DNA of 64,000 bases from Candidatus Heimdallarchaeota archaeon (GCA_020353515.1 CP070695.1:1365228-1429227), one strand, 5' to 3'. Positions 23,260 to 32,212 are shown, numbered from the stretch's first letter. Notes: generated from the letters alone by a model not told the origin. Made by a program: numbers and translations.

Positions 23260-25149
23260 TTAAACCTCACGTGTGAAAATTGGTTGCATAGACACCAACC
23301 TTGGAATAGCTCTTAAAAAAGTTGGTTTTTTCGCAGTATGCTTTTTGATATATGTTATAACTTCTTCTAAAGTTTGAAATTGTTGTATTTTCTCTTTTCT
23401 ATAACGAATAGTAATTTTTTCTTGATTTATTTCCTTTTCACCAATTACGAAAATCAATGGAGTCCAAAGTTTTTCTGCAGCACGAATTTTCTTAGCTAGC
23501 GAGAGATCACGGTCATCAATTTCTACTCGAATGTTAATTTGTTCCAGTTTGTCAGCTATCTCTTCAGAATAGGGAACGAATTCCCCAGTGACTGGTAAAA
23601 TCCTGACTTGAGTGGGGGATAACCATAGTGGTATTTGAGGTTTGAGTCCTTTTTTCATTTGTCTGAGTTGTTCCTCCAGGATACCATAAATTACACGTTC
23701 AGTAGATCCTGATAAAGAGCAATGTAATAAAAGAGGATAGACTACTTCTCCTTTGTCATTAGTAAATTTTATGTCAAATCGCTCGGAGTTTTCTACATCT
23801 ATTTGGACTGTAGATAAGGCTGCAGCTTTTTTCTGAGAATCTACAATATTAAATTCAAATTTTAATATGAAATAAGCATATCTTGAATCGAATAACTCAA
23901 TTAAAATCGGTTTTTCTATCTTATTTATCATTGATACGATCCAATCTTTGTTCTCCTCATAGAAACTGGTTGTCATTCGAAATGCCGTTTCAAAATTAAC
24001 CTCAATATCATTCATGTATTGAAGAGCAAGTAGAAATTGAGATTCAAATTCTCTCTTAGCCATTGGCATATCTATAGCTACAGTGTGCAAATCAGGCATT
24101 GTGAAAGCACGGAGACGACGGATACCAGCTAATTCACCTCGTTGTTCACGTCTGAAAGAGGCCGATAATTCAAATATTTTCAAAGGAAGCTGACGATAGC
24201 TAATTATTGAGTCAGATAATGCGAGAAATTGGCCAAAACAGGCTGAAAATCTAAGGAAATAATCTTTCTGACCAGATTTTACAATATATTGGCGAGCTGG
24301 AAAACGTGCTAAATATTTCTTCAGCGAGGGATGCTCATATGAATACATAAGTGGAGTTTGAACAACCATTGCGCCATATTTAATTGCCATCTCAAGAACA
24401 TGACTTTCAATTAAACGTTTGACAATATATCCTCTGGGAAGAATGCGAAAATTGCCAGCATCACTACCTTCTTCGTAATCAACTAATTCTAATTGCTTCA
24501 TGAGCTCAACATGCTTTGGAGGAGAACTTACACTCCTGTCCTTAGCTGTTTCATAATTAACAAATATTTGAAGGTCTTTCAAATCTCCATAGTTATAGTT
24601 CTCAAACGGAATTAAATCACCAGTTTGAGTGAGAATATAGAATTGGGATTTTACTTCATCTTCGGCTGTAATCGCAGCTGTTACTTCAATTGATTCTGAA
24701 ATCCTGTCTCCACTGATAATCTCTTTAGAGCGTTCTGCAAGAGCATGGCCCTTACACTTTAGAGAAAATCCCTTATAATAACCAAAAGGAGCACGGAGGA
24801 TGTAAAAATTAGGAGAATCATCCTTCAATTGGCTATGTAATGCCTGGAGAATGTTTAAGGCATCAGTTGGTTTGGCTGGTGCCATTTTTACTAAATGTAC
24901 CCAAGGATAAAGTATAATATTCGTTTCTTTGACATCATGGAGGGCTCGTTGAAGTTCTAATACAGTTTTTTCAATTAAAAACGATGTATTTTCGATATCG
25001 CTGATCTCCACACCAATAAAAACTATCATTACAGATTCTTTTGTAGTATACTCGCCTAAAATCTGATCTGATATCGGTTCTGGATTACTCACAGCTTTTT
25101 CATTAATTTTCCAACTAAAACCATCTGAGTGGATTAATAATAACTGCAT
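23260..25149 (-). CDS. thrS: Threonyl-tRNA synthetase, archaeal type
   Basis: The protein has the archaeal ThrRS layout: an N-terminal editing domain related to D-aminoacyl-tRNA deacylase (about 1-140, opening MQLLLIHSDGF), a class II catalytic core with motif 2 FRREQRGELAGIRRLRAFTMPDLH and motif 3 around SGSTERVIYG, and a C-terminal anticodon-binding domain (~515-620). It charges tRNA-Thr, including the intron-containing one at 9.8 kb. I choose ATG 25149, which matches archaeal N-termini; GTG 25158 would add three residues. Confidence 0.93.
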   Translation of the reverse strand: MQLLLIHSDGFSWKINEKAVSNPEPISDQILGEYTTKESVMIVFIGVEISDIENTSFLIEKTVLELQRALHDVKETNIILYPWVHLVKMAPAKPTDALNILQALHSQLKDDSPNFYILRAPFGYYKGFSLKCKGHALAERSKEIISGDRISESIEVTAAITAEDEVKSQFYILTQTGDLIPFENYNYGDLKDLQIFVNYETAKDRSVSSPPKHVELMKQLELVDYEEGSDAGNFRILPRGYIVKRLIESHVLEMAIKYGAMVVQTPLMYSYEHPSLKKYLARFPARQYIVKSGQKDYFLRFSACFGQFLALSDSIISYRQLPLKIFELSASFRREQRGELAGIRRLRAFTMPDLHTVAIDMPMAKREFESQFLLALQYMNDIEVNFETAFRMTTSFYEENKDWIVSMINKIEKPILIELFDSRYAYFILKFEFNIVDSQKKAAALSTVQIDVENSERFDIKFTNDKGEVVYPLLLHCSLSGSTERVIYGILEEQLRQMKKGLKPQIPLWLSPTQVRILPVTGEFVPYSEEIADKLEQINIRVEIDDRDLSLAKKIRAAEKLWTPLIFVIGEKEINQEKITIRYRKEKIQQFQTLEEVITYIKKHTAKKPTFLRAIPRLVSMQPIFTREV

Positions 25150-25248
25150 CCTATTCACGGGGTTTAATTCAACGTTTTTTAAGACATTGGAATCAAAATT
25201 TTCAACAACAAAAGTACTTTTTCTATGAGAAAAGATTTTGTTAATTGA

Positions 25249-25851
25249 TTAAGATAGAAAATTCTCAACAAAGAAAGAGACGGATGAGTCAGGGATACCT
25301 AATTTCAGAAAGGTTGCCCATGCTTCTGCTTTATCATATCCTTCTGAAATGGTTCGTTCGGTCATGAATTCATAATATTCATGGGGAAATACTACCCATT
25401 CCGTCGCTTCTTCAACGTAGTAATCTGGAGTGACCTTGGACCAAGGTTTATGGAGAAGAGCAGCAATTTTTATTTCTTTAGGATTTTTTAAATTGAGATA
25501 ATCTAGGGCGCATTGAATACTTTCCCCACTATCTACTAGATCATCTACCAATAAAATTTTCTTTTGTTGGATTTCAACCGTTACATCTTGCGCTACTACT
25601 GGTCGTGTATGAGTTTCTGCTATTGCTGTATAGAATTTAATCTGCATACTAGCTAATATTGATGTGTTTCCTCCCTCTTTGAATGGTATTACTGCTTCAA
25701 ACATATCGCTCAATAATCTAGCTGGAATTGTCCCTCCTCTACTTATACCTAGTATAATATCAGGCTCAAATTCATCTTTTTTAATTAGATGAAAAAGTTT
25801 ACGTGCTAAAAGGTCTATTTCTTGCCAGCTGACTATTTTAAATTTAACCAT
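25249..25851 (-). CDS. Purine-type phosphoribosyltransferase
   Basis: The 200-residue type I PRTase has the PRPP-binding loop ILLVDDLVDSGES (near residue 120) and an early GISRGGTIPARL strand. This corresponds to archaeal Gpt/Hpt-like enzymes that salvage hypoxanthine, guanine or xanthine. The hood and C-terminal segment (WVVFPHEY) also fit xanthine/guanine PRTases. Specificity cannot be assigned. It is 99 bp downstream of the next upstream minus-strand unit boundary and follows ThrRS-type spacing without an obvious operon partner. Start ATG 25851. Confidence 0.8.
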   Translation of the reverse strand: MVKFKIVSWQEIDLLARKLFHLIKKDEFEPDIILGISRGGTIPARLLSDMFEAVIPFKEGGNTSILASMQIKFYTAIAETHTRPVVAQDVTVEIQQKKILLVDDLVDSGESIQCALDYLNLKNPKEIKIAALLHKPWSKVTPDYYVEEATEWVVFPHEYYEFMTERTISEGYDKAEAWATFLKLGIPDSSVSFFVENFLS

Positions 25852-26017
25852 CTCGCCATATCAACACTTTAAACTTTACTACAGTAATATTACTACTAAA
25901 TAGGAACACAATAAATAAAGACCTACTTATGTAAACCTTCCCTATTATAGATGGAGAGTCATTTAAATCCCCCAAGATAAACCATATATCATCAAAAATC
26001 TTAATGGATTCTTATTA

Positions 26018-26536
26018 TTGGTATTTACTGGATCTATTGAGTCTAAAATAACACATTTGGACATAGGAATGATTTTAAGTAGAAATAGAATCAAATACGA
26101 CATAAAAGCCTCACAAATATTTGATAATCTGTATATATGGGGTTATCGTCATCTATACTCTGCTGTTTGGCATGCAATAAAGGCAAAAAAGAATAATCGG
26201 ATGATATCAAAAACTCTCTCTATTGAAGTTCTTCTTTATGCAGCTGCCCAAAGACAGATAAAAAAAGCATTTGCTCTCTTGGGAGTAAAAGAAACCACAA
26301 AAGATATTGCAGGAATAGTATTAGGTGAAACATCTCAACAATTAATTGATGCCAGCTATCAACTTCAAGAGGAACTAAATTTGAAAGCAAACATCAAACT
26401 TTTGGGTGATTTTACATCTAAAAACGAACTTTTTATCAAACTGTTAAGAAATGATGGATACAAAACAACTGATTTTACGTTTAGTGATATTGAAAAAGCC
26501 GTTCTTCAAAAAATAGCACTTTTAGCGTTAGAGTAA
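26018..26536 (+). CDS. cgi121: KEOPS complex subunit Cgi121
   Basis: The 172-residue protein contains the Cgi121/TPRKB core, with helix HLYSAVWHAIKAKKNN, the diagnostic SIEVLLYAAAQRQIKKAFALLGVKE block and the following strand IAGIVLGE. Cgi121 binds Bud32 and recruits the tRNA 3' end in KEOPS, which makes t6A37 in ANN-decoding tRNAs. The tRNA-Thr in this window is such a target. It starts at TTG 26018 and is convergent with a THUMP-domain gene, placing two tRNA-modification factors together. Confidence 0.85.
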   Translation: MVFTGSIESKITHLDIGMILSRNRIKYDIKASQIFDNLYIWGYRHLYSAVWHAIKAKKNNRMISKTLSIEVLLYAAAQRQIKKAFALLGVKETTKDIAGIVLGETSQQLIDASYQLQEELNLKANIKLLGDFTSKNELFIKLLRNDGYKTTDFTFSDIEKAVLQKIALLALE

Positions 26537-26542
26537 TTTTGA

Positions 26543-27082
26543 TCAATAGCCTCTTGACTCTTCTTTCATCAAATACGCTAAACTAAATTCTAAATTTGGT
26601 TCCATAACAGAAACTCCTGTTAGATCTCTTATGATTTCAATTCGAATCTCAAAATCTGGTGAAGTTAAGTTCACTACTCCCCAATTAATCTCTTCAGCAA
26701 TTTTTTCGATAACTTGAAGCGTCCTAAGGGTAGTTTGTCGTTTTCGAACATGAATCTTCCATGTATTAGTCGGAGTGATTCTTAATTTTGCGAGGGACAC
26801 TGCATTTTCGACAATCTTAGGGAGATTAGTCTTTATTAATCGTTCCAAAGGTACTATTTTTAAACAGGCTACTAAGGGGCCTTTTTCTTGAGTATATTGC
26901 TTTATTTCTTTGATGACGCGAAATGGGTCGGTTTCATCAATTAATCGCAAAATTGCTAATCCAGGAACCCGAGATTTTAAAGGGCGAGTTTTATATCCAA
27001 GAACATCAGAAATTACATAATAGGCTTCAGAAAGAGCGTCACGTTCAAAAGACCGCTGTGAGCTGATCAAGAAGCTCATCAC
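26543..27082 (-). CDS. THUMP-domain RNA-binding protein (Tan1/THUMPD1-like)
   Basis: Residues ~75-175 form a THUMP domain, with the central KLRITPTNTWKIHVRKRQTTLRTLQVIEKIA segment and strands NWGVVNLTSPDFEIRIEII. The N-terminal ~70 residues are the alpha/beta part found in Tan1-like proteins. Tan1 assists tRNA acetylation (ac4C) by Kre33/Nat10-type enzymes. Archaeal versions are stand-alone, as here. It is third in a minus-strand unit behind a GTPase gene and a small zinc-ribbon gene, 24 bp after the latter. The stand-alone architecture suggests an adaptor. Confidence 0.75.
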   Translation of the reverse strand: MMSFLISSQRSFERDALSEAYYVISDVLGYKTRPLKSRVPGLAILRLIDETDPFRVIKEIKQYTQEKGPLVACLKIVPLERLIKTNLPKIVENAVSLAKLRITPTNTWKIHVRKRQTTLRTLQVIEKIAEEINWGVVNLTSPDFEIRIEIIRDLTGVSVMEPNLEFSLAYLMKEESRGY

Positions 27083-27106
27083 AAGGTGACCTCGCTAGTA
27101 GCAGTA

Positions 27107-27292
27107 CTATTCTTCTTTTAACAACCAAGCAGAAGAGATTATATCTGTTGTACCACACTTCGGACAACTGGGTTTTGTTAAATAGATTCCATCTTCGTCT
27201 TCAACAGTTATAAATTTCGCTTTTTGAAAACGATGTTCACATTCTTTATTTTGACAAATATAGACATCAGGTTTTTCAACCAAATATGTCAA
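27107..27292 (-). CDS. Small zinc-ribbon protein, conserved archaeal type
   Basis: The 61-residue protein carries CQNKEC and CPKCG, with about 29 residues between, forming one zinc ribbon. The acidic middle (VEDEDGIYL) is not nucleic-acid-like. Small ribbons of this form accompany RNA-modifying genes in many archaea, but I do not recognise the family. It lies between the GTPase gene (33 bp) and the THUMP gene (24 bp) in a three-gene unit. The function is unknown. Confidence 0.6.
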   Translation of the reverse strand: MTYLVEKPDVYICQNKECEHRFQKAKFITVEDEDGIYLTKPSCPKCGTTDIISSAWLLKEE

Positions 27293-27324
27293 CTCCTTTC
27301 TTCAATGAAATATTGGTTAATTGC

Positions 27325-28029
27325 TTAAATTTGTTTGTGCCCAAATTCGAGAATGTCGGTGATCTGTCTAACACCTTTTGTTAATGTGAATCGCTGAGTA
27401 TCCCAATCAGCGATTATAAGACGTCTCCAAGAAGCAAATTGAAGTTGAGAAAAAACAATTTCTTCGGATTCGTTCATGTTTTTTGCAATCTGTGCAAGTT
27501 CACCATTCGATTTCTTTACAGCGATAAGAATTTCATAATATTGTTTGATTGCATTAAGCACAATAAGACCTAAAACATGCTCAAGTTTTTCTCCAGTCTT
27601 AGCTGAAGTTCCTATGACGGATATATTTCTTTTATCCTTTCCTAGGACTGCATCTGCTACTTCTTGGGGGCTTTTTGCCCCCTTAATATCTTGCTTATTT
27701 GCGCAGAGTACAATAGGAACACCAGGTAGAATGTCATAAACCTCTGTTAGGAGTTTTTTAGCTTCATCAAACGAGGCGACGTTCACTGAATCAACAATGA
27801 AAAGTATGCCATCTGCTCCTTTGCTTAATATCTTTCGAATTATCTCGAATCGTTGAAGCCCAGGAGTTCCAAATAAGAAGATTTCAACCCCATAGATTTG
27901 TGTTCGACAATGATCCAAAGCCACAGTAGTTCCACCATAATCAATAGAAATCGCAGAACCACTACATATCTTTTGGACAGTTGTTGATTTTCCACTATTA
28001 TAAGGGCCTAACAGGACTATCTTCAACAC
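27325..28029 (-). CDS. Small GTPase (SRPRB/COG2229-like) with a C-terminal winged-helix-like extension
   Basis: The GTPase domain has G1 GPYNSGKS (8-15), G4 NKQD (111-114) and G5 TSAKT (141-145). Its G3 is GTPGLQRF (54-61): Gly replaces the magnesium-linked Asp, as in the FGTPGQERF family, and Leu stands where the catalytic Gln is expected. Residues ~170-234 add a compact helical/strand extension (NGELAQIAKNM, QFASWRRLIIADWDTQRFTL) that looks like a winged helix. Weak or absent hydrolysis is plausible. It leads the zinc-ribbon and THUMP genes in an operon. Confidence 0.75.
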   Translation of the reverse strand: MLKIVLLGPYNSGKSTTVQKICSGSAISIDYGGTTVALDHCRTQIYGVEIFLFGTPGLQRFEIIRKILSKGADGILFIVDSVNVASFDEAKKLLTEVYDILPGVPIVLCANKQDIKGAKSPQEVADAVLGKDKRNISVIGTSAKTGEKLEHVLGLIVLNAIKQYYEILIAVKKSNGELAQIAKNMNESEEIVFSQLQFASWRRLIIADWDTQRFTLTKGVRQITDILEFGHKQI

Positions 28030-28537
28030 TCTGACCTCTTTGATCGAACAAACCTTTTGTTCTCAAGAGTAATAGTTTTGATTATAACATTATCCTAGCT
28101 GAAACTGGCATTTATTAGGCTCACAATCCTATTTGAACAGTCTAATCATCGTAAAGCGCTGATTTTAAAGATAGGATAAGCCTTCTTCAATACCTTCATT
28201 ATCTTCCTCCTATTTCCTTAGCTTATAAATATTAGCTTTTATTTCCACTTTTGCTTCCCTAAATCAGTAAGTATTTTATTAGTCGGAATTATCAAAGATT
28301 TACTTCTTAATAGGTTGGTTAGATTAAAAAAAACCAATTTTAAGGTTAGCATTTCAATTAACTGAATTTGTTATGGCTTCTAAATTATTCGTATGCACTA
28401 ATATTCAGTTTGAATGTGTGATTTTACAATCATCGTCATGGAAATACTGATCTTCCTTTTTAAACAATTGAGGATTCATTTTGAGAACCCTGTAAAAAAA
28501 ACAAAAAAATAAAAACTGAACTTAAAGTGGCAACCTC
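28030..28537. other. Intergenic region without recognised gene
   Basis: About 508 bp lie between the divergent GTPase and membrane-protein genes. I see AT-rich DNA with several T and A tracts and no tRNA, repeat array or terminator hairpin of note. It should contain both divergent promoters. Confidence 0.5.
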
Positions 28538-28567
28538 TTGAGAACTCTGAAAGGAGTTGGAAGAGTT

Positions 28568-28993
28568 ATGGCTCAAACGCTTTATCGAAATCTGTGGGTC
28601 TCAAAAGAAGTACGAACATTAATTCTAGGAACATTAATATTTTCTATATGCGCCTTATTAGAGCTCCTATTTCTCTTCTTCCCAGTTGTATTGGAGGAAT
28701 CATTTCTAGAATTCTTATTCTGGGAGTTTGAATTATTTGGAGGAACTTTTACACCTCTTCTAACAGTCTTTCATTTGATAGTGTGGGGCATAATGTTTTT
28801 TTCCACTCTCATGGTTTATACAATGATTCGTGAATACGCAGGAGGAAGAACAGGGCTACTTGAAATTGCTGGGATCATTGTGATTTTTGCATTTTCAAGT
28901 TTGATAATATACGAAGTATGGTTCGCCTTGTTTCTTGTAGGAGTCTCAGGATTAATCTTAGGGTATCTATATCTTAGTTTAGCTGAACAATAG
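28568..28993 (+). CDS. Small integral membrane protein, unknown
   Basis: The protein has four hydrophobic segments: TLILGTLIFSICALLELLFL, LTVFHLIVWGIMFFSTLMV, IAGIIVIFAFSSLIIYEV and LFLVGVSGLILGYLYL. Acidic residues sit in the first extracellular loop (EESFLEFLFWEFE). No family was recognised. ATG 28568 is used, since AAAGGAG lies 14 bp before it; TTG 28538 would add ten residues. It precedes a repeat-bearing spacer and a broken CAAX-protease gene, and may belong to the same membrane locus. The function is unknown. Confidence 0.6.
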   Translation: MAQTLYRNLWVSKEVRTLILGTLIFSICALLELLFLFFPVVLEESFLEFLFWEFELFGGTFTPLLTVFHLIVWGIMFFSTLMVYTMIREYAGGRTGLLEIAGIIVIFAFSSLIIYEVWFALFLVGVSGLILGYLYLSLAEQ

Positions 28994-29042
28994 CTAAATA
29001 TCTCCGCTGACTTAGCTGTTGTTTAATAACAATTGATGTTGA

Positions 29043-29064
29043 AGTTTCAAATTCTTGATAAATG
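29043..29064 (+). repeat. Bipartite direct repeat, copy 1
   Basis: AGTTTCAAA-N4-TGATAAATG. The nine-base halves are identical in all three copies and the four central bases differ. It lies upstream of the CAAX-protease locus. Confidence 0.8.
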
Positions 29065-29121
29065 GTTAATCGGAAAGAAGACATTTGAACCTCACTTTTC
29101 TATGAATAAGTGAAAAATTCG

Positions 29122-29143
29122 AGTTTCAAATAGTTGATAAATG
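29122..29143 (+). repeat. Bipartite direct repeat, copy 2
   Basis: Same nine-base halves as copy 1, 79 bp downstream of it. The identical ends and variable four-base core suit a dimeric protein-binding site. Confidence 0.8.
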
Positions 29144-29152
29144 CTAGGAAAA

Positions 29153-29174
29153 AGTTTCAAAAAGATGATAAATG
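29153..29174 (+). repeat. Bipartite direct repeat, copy 3
   Basis: Third exact copy of both halves, 31 bp after copy 2, which is about three helical turns. A fourth partial element (GTTTCAA) follows at about 29183. Confidence 0.8.
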
Positions 29175-29290
29175 AGTGGGATGGTTTCAATTAAGCAAAA
29201 TTTTTGAGAAGCAGGCAAAATAAAAAAATTAGCAATTTGACACTTTTTCTCTATTGAAAATATTCAGATCAAAAAAAAGGGATTTTAATA

Positions 29291-30136
29291 ATGATTGAAC
29301 GCAAAGTTAGTTACCAAGGGAATTTTTATAATCCTAAGCAAGAAACAGCTATTGCATTAGGTCTTGCAGCATAGGTAAGCCTAGTCTTTGGTTTGATCTT
29401 TTTTATTGGAAATACTAATCCAACTCCTATTGAGACATGGACTATTGATATAGTCATCAATTATCTTCTTATCTATGGCTCAATTCTTATTTTACCAGTT
29501 CTAATTCTATTATTTGTTAGAAAACATGGCTTTAAAACCATCAGCGTACAATTGAAGGGACTTGATTCAAATTTAGTAGCTACATCATTTTTAATCCTTT
29601 TATACCTCTTCTTTCCTAGATTTTCTCTTTGTTTATTCGTGCTAACGCCAGCCATTTTAGGTGTCTGGTATTTTAAAGAAAGATTAGTTAATTCCACTAA
29701 GACGAGAAGGATCTTGAATCTTTTTATGAGTTATCAAGTAAAGTCGATAATATTTCTCATCTCAATTTTTGGTATTACTGCTTATTTCATCTTTGGTGGG
29801 ACTATTGACACTGGTGAAACAGCCCTAAGTATAAGCGCTTTTATTGGTATTTGTGCAACAATCATTCAAGCTGGATCAGAGGAAGTTGTTTTTCATGGGT
29901 ATTTTCAATTTAGAGCCATTGATTGGTTAAATGAGAAAAAAGGGATTCTATTAACATCAGCAATTTTCTCTGTCATTCATTTTCCAATGTTACTTGCTGT
30001 TGGCATGGACATTCCAAGTATATTGTTTTTCTTTGTAATGGTGTTCATTACAGATATTCCTGTTGGATACTTAACTCATAAAACACATAATCTGACTGGT
30101 GCAATTCTTTTACATACTGTGGCAAACGTTTTTTAG
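29291..30136 (+). pseudogene. CPBP/CAAX-type intramembrane protease gene with in-frame TAG
   Basis: An ATG at 29291 opens a frame (MIERKVSYQGNFYNPKQETA...) that meets TAG at 29372-29374, then continues in the same frame without another stop to 30136. The downstream part holds the CPBP motifs: EEVVFHGYFQFR (glutamate pair plus Arg), FSVIHF (His) and a C-terminal HTVANVF. The TAG falls in the first predicted membrane helix. A shorter product could start at TTG 29393, without a ribosome-binding site. TAG is an ordinary stop elsewhere here (NMD3, E2). It may be a real nonsense mutation, a read error, or a truncated but active gene. Confidence 0.7.
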
Positions 30137-30376
30137 ATTCATTTTACTGTGAAAATTGTCGACATCCCAGATGGTAAATCAGACGTTGGTACCAGATGGT
30201 TGCTACCATAAAAACGATTTTTATTCTTAATGGAATTATTTCGACATTTTCTGTATTTTGAAACTCATTCATCATTTATTCAAAACTTCCACAATTGAAT
30301 CTAGAGGGAAAGTGGGTTCATTTTCCATTGGATATTCAATAAAACCTCTCAGACTGGGACGGTTTCCACATTAAAT

Positions 30377-30778
30377 TCAGCTTAGTATTTTATCATCATC
30401 GAGGTTTTGATCCCAGCTACTATAAAGCAATTCTCGGAGGGAATGATAACGATCTATATGCTTTTTAATATTTAAAAGTTTTTTCGCTTTTTTCAAAGAA
30501 CCACTGATATTTTCTGAAAAGATAAGAAGAGGAACATTGTATCTCGAGTGAATAAAACAGATAGCAGCCCTAACACGGTAAACATAATTGTGTGCAGCTC
30601 TGAAAATTCCTCCCTGATTGCTTTGGTCAAAATAGGAGAGAAATAACCCAACTTCAGCAGCACCTTGTATTCCAAAAAGTCGCTTAACTTCAGAGGAAAT
30701 CGTAAACCAAGCATCTTTTTCTTGGAGTTTTATAGGACTAATGAATCGAATATTGATATATCGAATACGTTCATCCAT
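30377..30778 (-). CDS. rnp2: RNase P protein component 2 (Pop5)
   Basis: The 133-residue protein has the Pop5/Rpp14 fold: an initial strand RYINIRFISP, helix around EVKRLFGIQGAAEVGLFL, then RAAHNYVYRVRAAICFIHS and the conserved SGSLKKAKKLL. Pop5 pairs with Rpp30 to activate the catalytic domain of RNase P RNA. It lies 5 bp after the Rpp30 gene in the L15e-Rpp30-Pop5 operon, a conserved archaeal cluster that often continues into proteasome and exosome genes, but not here. Confidence 0.88.
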   Translation of the reverse strand: MDERIRYINIRFISPIKLQEKDAWFTISSEVKRLFGIQGAAEVGLFLSYFDQSNQGGIFRAAHNYVYRVRAAICFIHSRYNVPLLIFSENISGSLKKAKKLLNIKKHIDRYHSLRELLYSSWDQNLDDDKILS

Positions 30779-30783
30779 TTGTT

Positions 30784-31539
30784 TTATTCCTCCTCGTCAA
30801 ATCTATTCAATTCGGATGTAAGTCTTGAAGAAATCCTAAATACACCTGGAGCGATATAATCAGGACTAGTTTTTAGTAAATTTCTTTCAAGAAGAAGTCT
30901 GGGAATAGTACTAATAGAATTAAGAGATAATATTGAATTCTTTAATAGCATTTCACCCAACGATGCAAGTTCTCGCGGAGATCGCATTTGATCTGGTCTC
31001 GTACTTCCAGATGAGAAGAGAATCGGAACATTCTTACGAATGGCAATTTTCACTGCGGAACGAATCTGTCTTAAAGCAGGTATCTGTTGTCGTTCAGGAA
31101 GAGAGTATAATTCACAGAGTTGAATCTCTAAACATTTTTCAAATTTAACCATAAGCTTTGCAATGGATCGGGTCATCAGTTTTCCAGTCTGGAATACTGG
31201 GAATTTTAAAATATCAACACGGTTATCCTGTGCCGCCCATGCAGTAAGATCAGGGCTTAAACATGTTACTGCAATTATCGGGATTTCTCGTCTTTTGTGG
31301 CTAAGTAATGAAGTCATTTGTGTTTTAGATTCGTTGTTTAATCCAATATCCAACCGTTCGTGGATATTTATTAGAGAAGCAAAGGTAGATTGGGTCATTT
31401 GTACCTTTTTTTCTTTTGTTGGGTTGCTAATCCATATTTCTGTGAAACCCAGCTGGAAAGCAGTGCGGAGAAATGTCGAAAATTGGGATTCTTGGCTAGG
31501 AAGAAGCGAATCCACGAAATTCCGAGGCATTATCTTCAC
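30784..31539 (-). CDS. rnp3: RNase P protein component 3 (Rpp30)
   Basis: The 251-residue protein has the Rpp30 TIM-barrel signatures: NRVDILKFPVF, LEIQLCELY, ALRQIRSAVKIAIRKNVPILFSSGSTR, and RSPRELASLGEML. It works with Pop5 in tRNA 5' maturation. The start is ATG 31539, with a second Met four codons later as an alternative. It lies between L15e (106 bp upstream) and Pop5 (5 bp downstream). The length is normal. Confidence 0.9.
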   Translation of the reverse strand: MKIMPRNFVDSLLPSQESQFSTFLRTAFQLGFTEIWISNPTKEKKVQMTQSTFASLINIHERLDIGLNNESKTQMTSLLSHKRREIPIIAVTCLSPDLTAWAAQDNRVDILKFPVFQTGKLMTRSIAKLMVKFEKCLEIQLCELYSLPERQQIPALRQIRSAVKIAIRKNVPILFSSGSTRPDQMRSPRELASLGEMLLKNSILSLNSISTIPRLLLERNLLKTSPDYIAPGVFRISSRLTSELNRFDEEE

Positions 31540-31645
31540 TTCTAGAAATTTCTACAGCACTTTTTGCTTTCTACTTTAAAATGTAATTTGTCGTTTACTG
31601 AAAGGAGGGGAAATGTTTTCAAAGGAAAAAAGTAGGAAAAATTGA

Positions 31646-32212
31646 TCAACGATCATATGAAGGCCTGATGTGTTCTGCTCCCTTTCCTCGTCGGCGTAAT
31701 CCCCGACTTTTCTGACCAGCTGAAGTTTTTCCACGAGTTACTCGAGCACGATTACTTCTATTACAAATCCAATTGATTTTCGGATCTGTTATGATTTCTG
31801 GGGCATGAGGATCAACTAAGATCACTTCAAACCATCGATGTCGTCCATCATTTAATACAGGGTAGCTATTCAACACCTCAAGATTTGGAAAACGACGCCA
31901 ACACCGTTCTTCTGCAATCCATTGTCTAGATTTCTTGGGAGTGATACGCTTAACGCCCATTCGTTTTGAACGTCTTCCACTTTTGGGCCGTGATTTCCTA
32001 CGTCCCCCTCGGGGAACACGAACTCTCGCCACAATATAACCCTTTTTACGACGATATCCGAGCGAACGAGCTCTGTCAATCCTTGTGGGGTTTTCAATTC
32101 GAATGATAGCTGGTTCTCGCCTCCATCTAACCAAACGTGAGATACGCAACTGTTTAAAATCTTGATTTCTTTCTTTCCAGAATTTAGACATATATTTATA
32201 AGCACTCGTCAA
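31646..32212 (-). CDS. rpl15e: Large-subunit ribosomal protein eL15
   Basis: The protein is highly basic and matches eL15 over its whole length (SAYKYMSKFWKER, then VRVPRGGRRKSRPKSGRR and NWICNRSNRARVTRGKTSAGQKSRGLR). I set the start at TTG 32212 because AAAGGAGGT lies 4 nt before it and because family members begin with a few residues followed by AYKY. A longer frame starting at 32251 is unlikely. It leads the operon with Rpp30 and Pop5. Every conserved block is present. Confidence 0.92.
   Translation of the reverse strand: MTSAYKYMSKFWKERNQDFKQLRISRLVRWRREPAIIRIENPTRIDRARSLGYRRKKGYIVARVRVPRGGRRKSRPKSGRRSKRMGVKRITPKKSRQWIAEERCWRRFPNLEVLNSYPVLNDGRHRWFEVILVDPHAPEIITDPKINWICNRSNRARVTRGKTSAGQKSRGLRRRGKGAEHIRPSYDR

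Noticed and set aside
29043..29174. Possible CRISPR array
   Set aside because: Only three copies, unequal spacing (79 and 31 bp), variable bases inside each repeat, and no cas genes in the window.
29372..29374. TAG read as pyrrolysine
   Set aside because: TAG ends several normal genes here (NMD3, E2), no pyl genes are seen, and the residue would lie in a membrane helix of a protease.
31870..32205. Minus-strand frame of 111 codons
   Set aside because: It overlaps eL15 in another frame and has no domain. The eL15 frame has the ribosome-binding site and conserved blocks.
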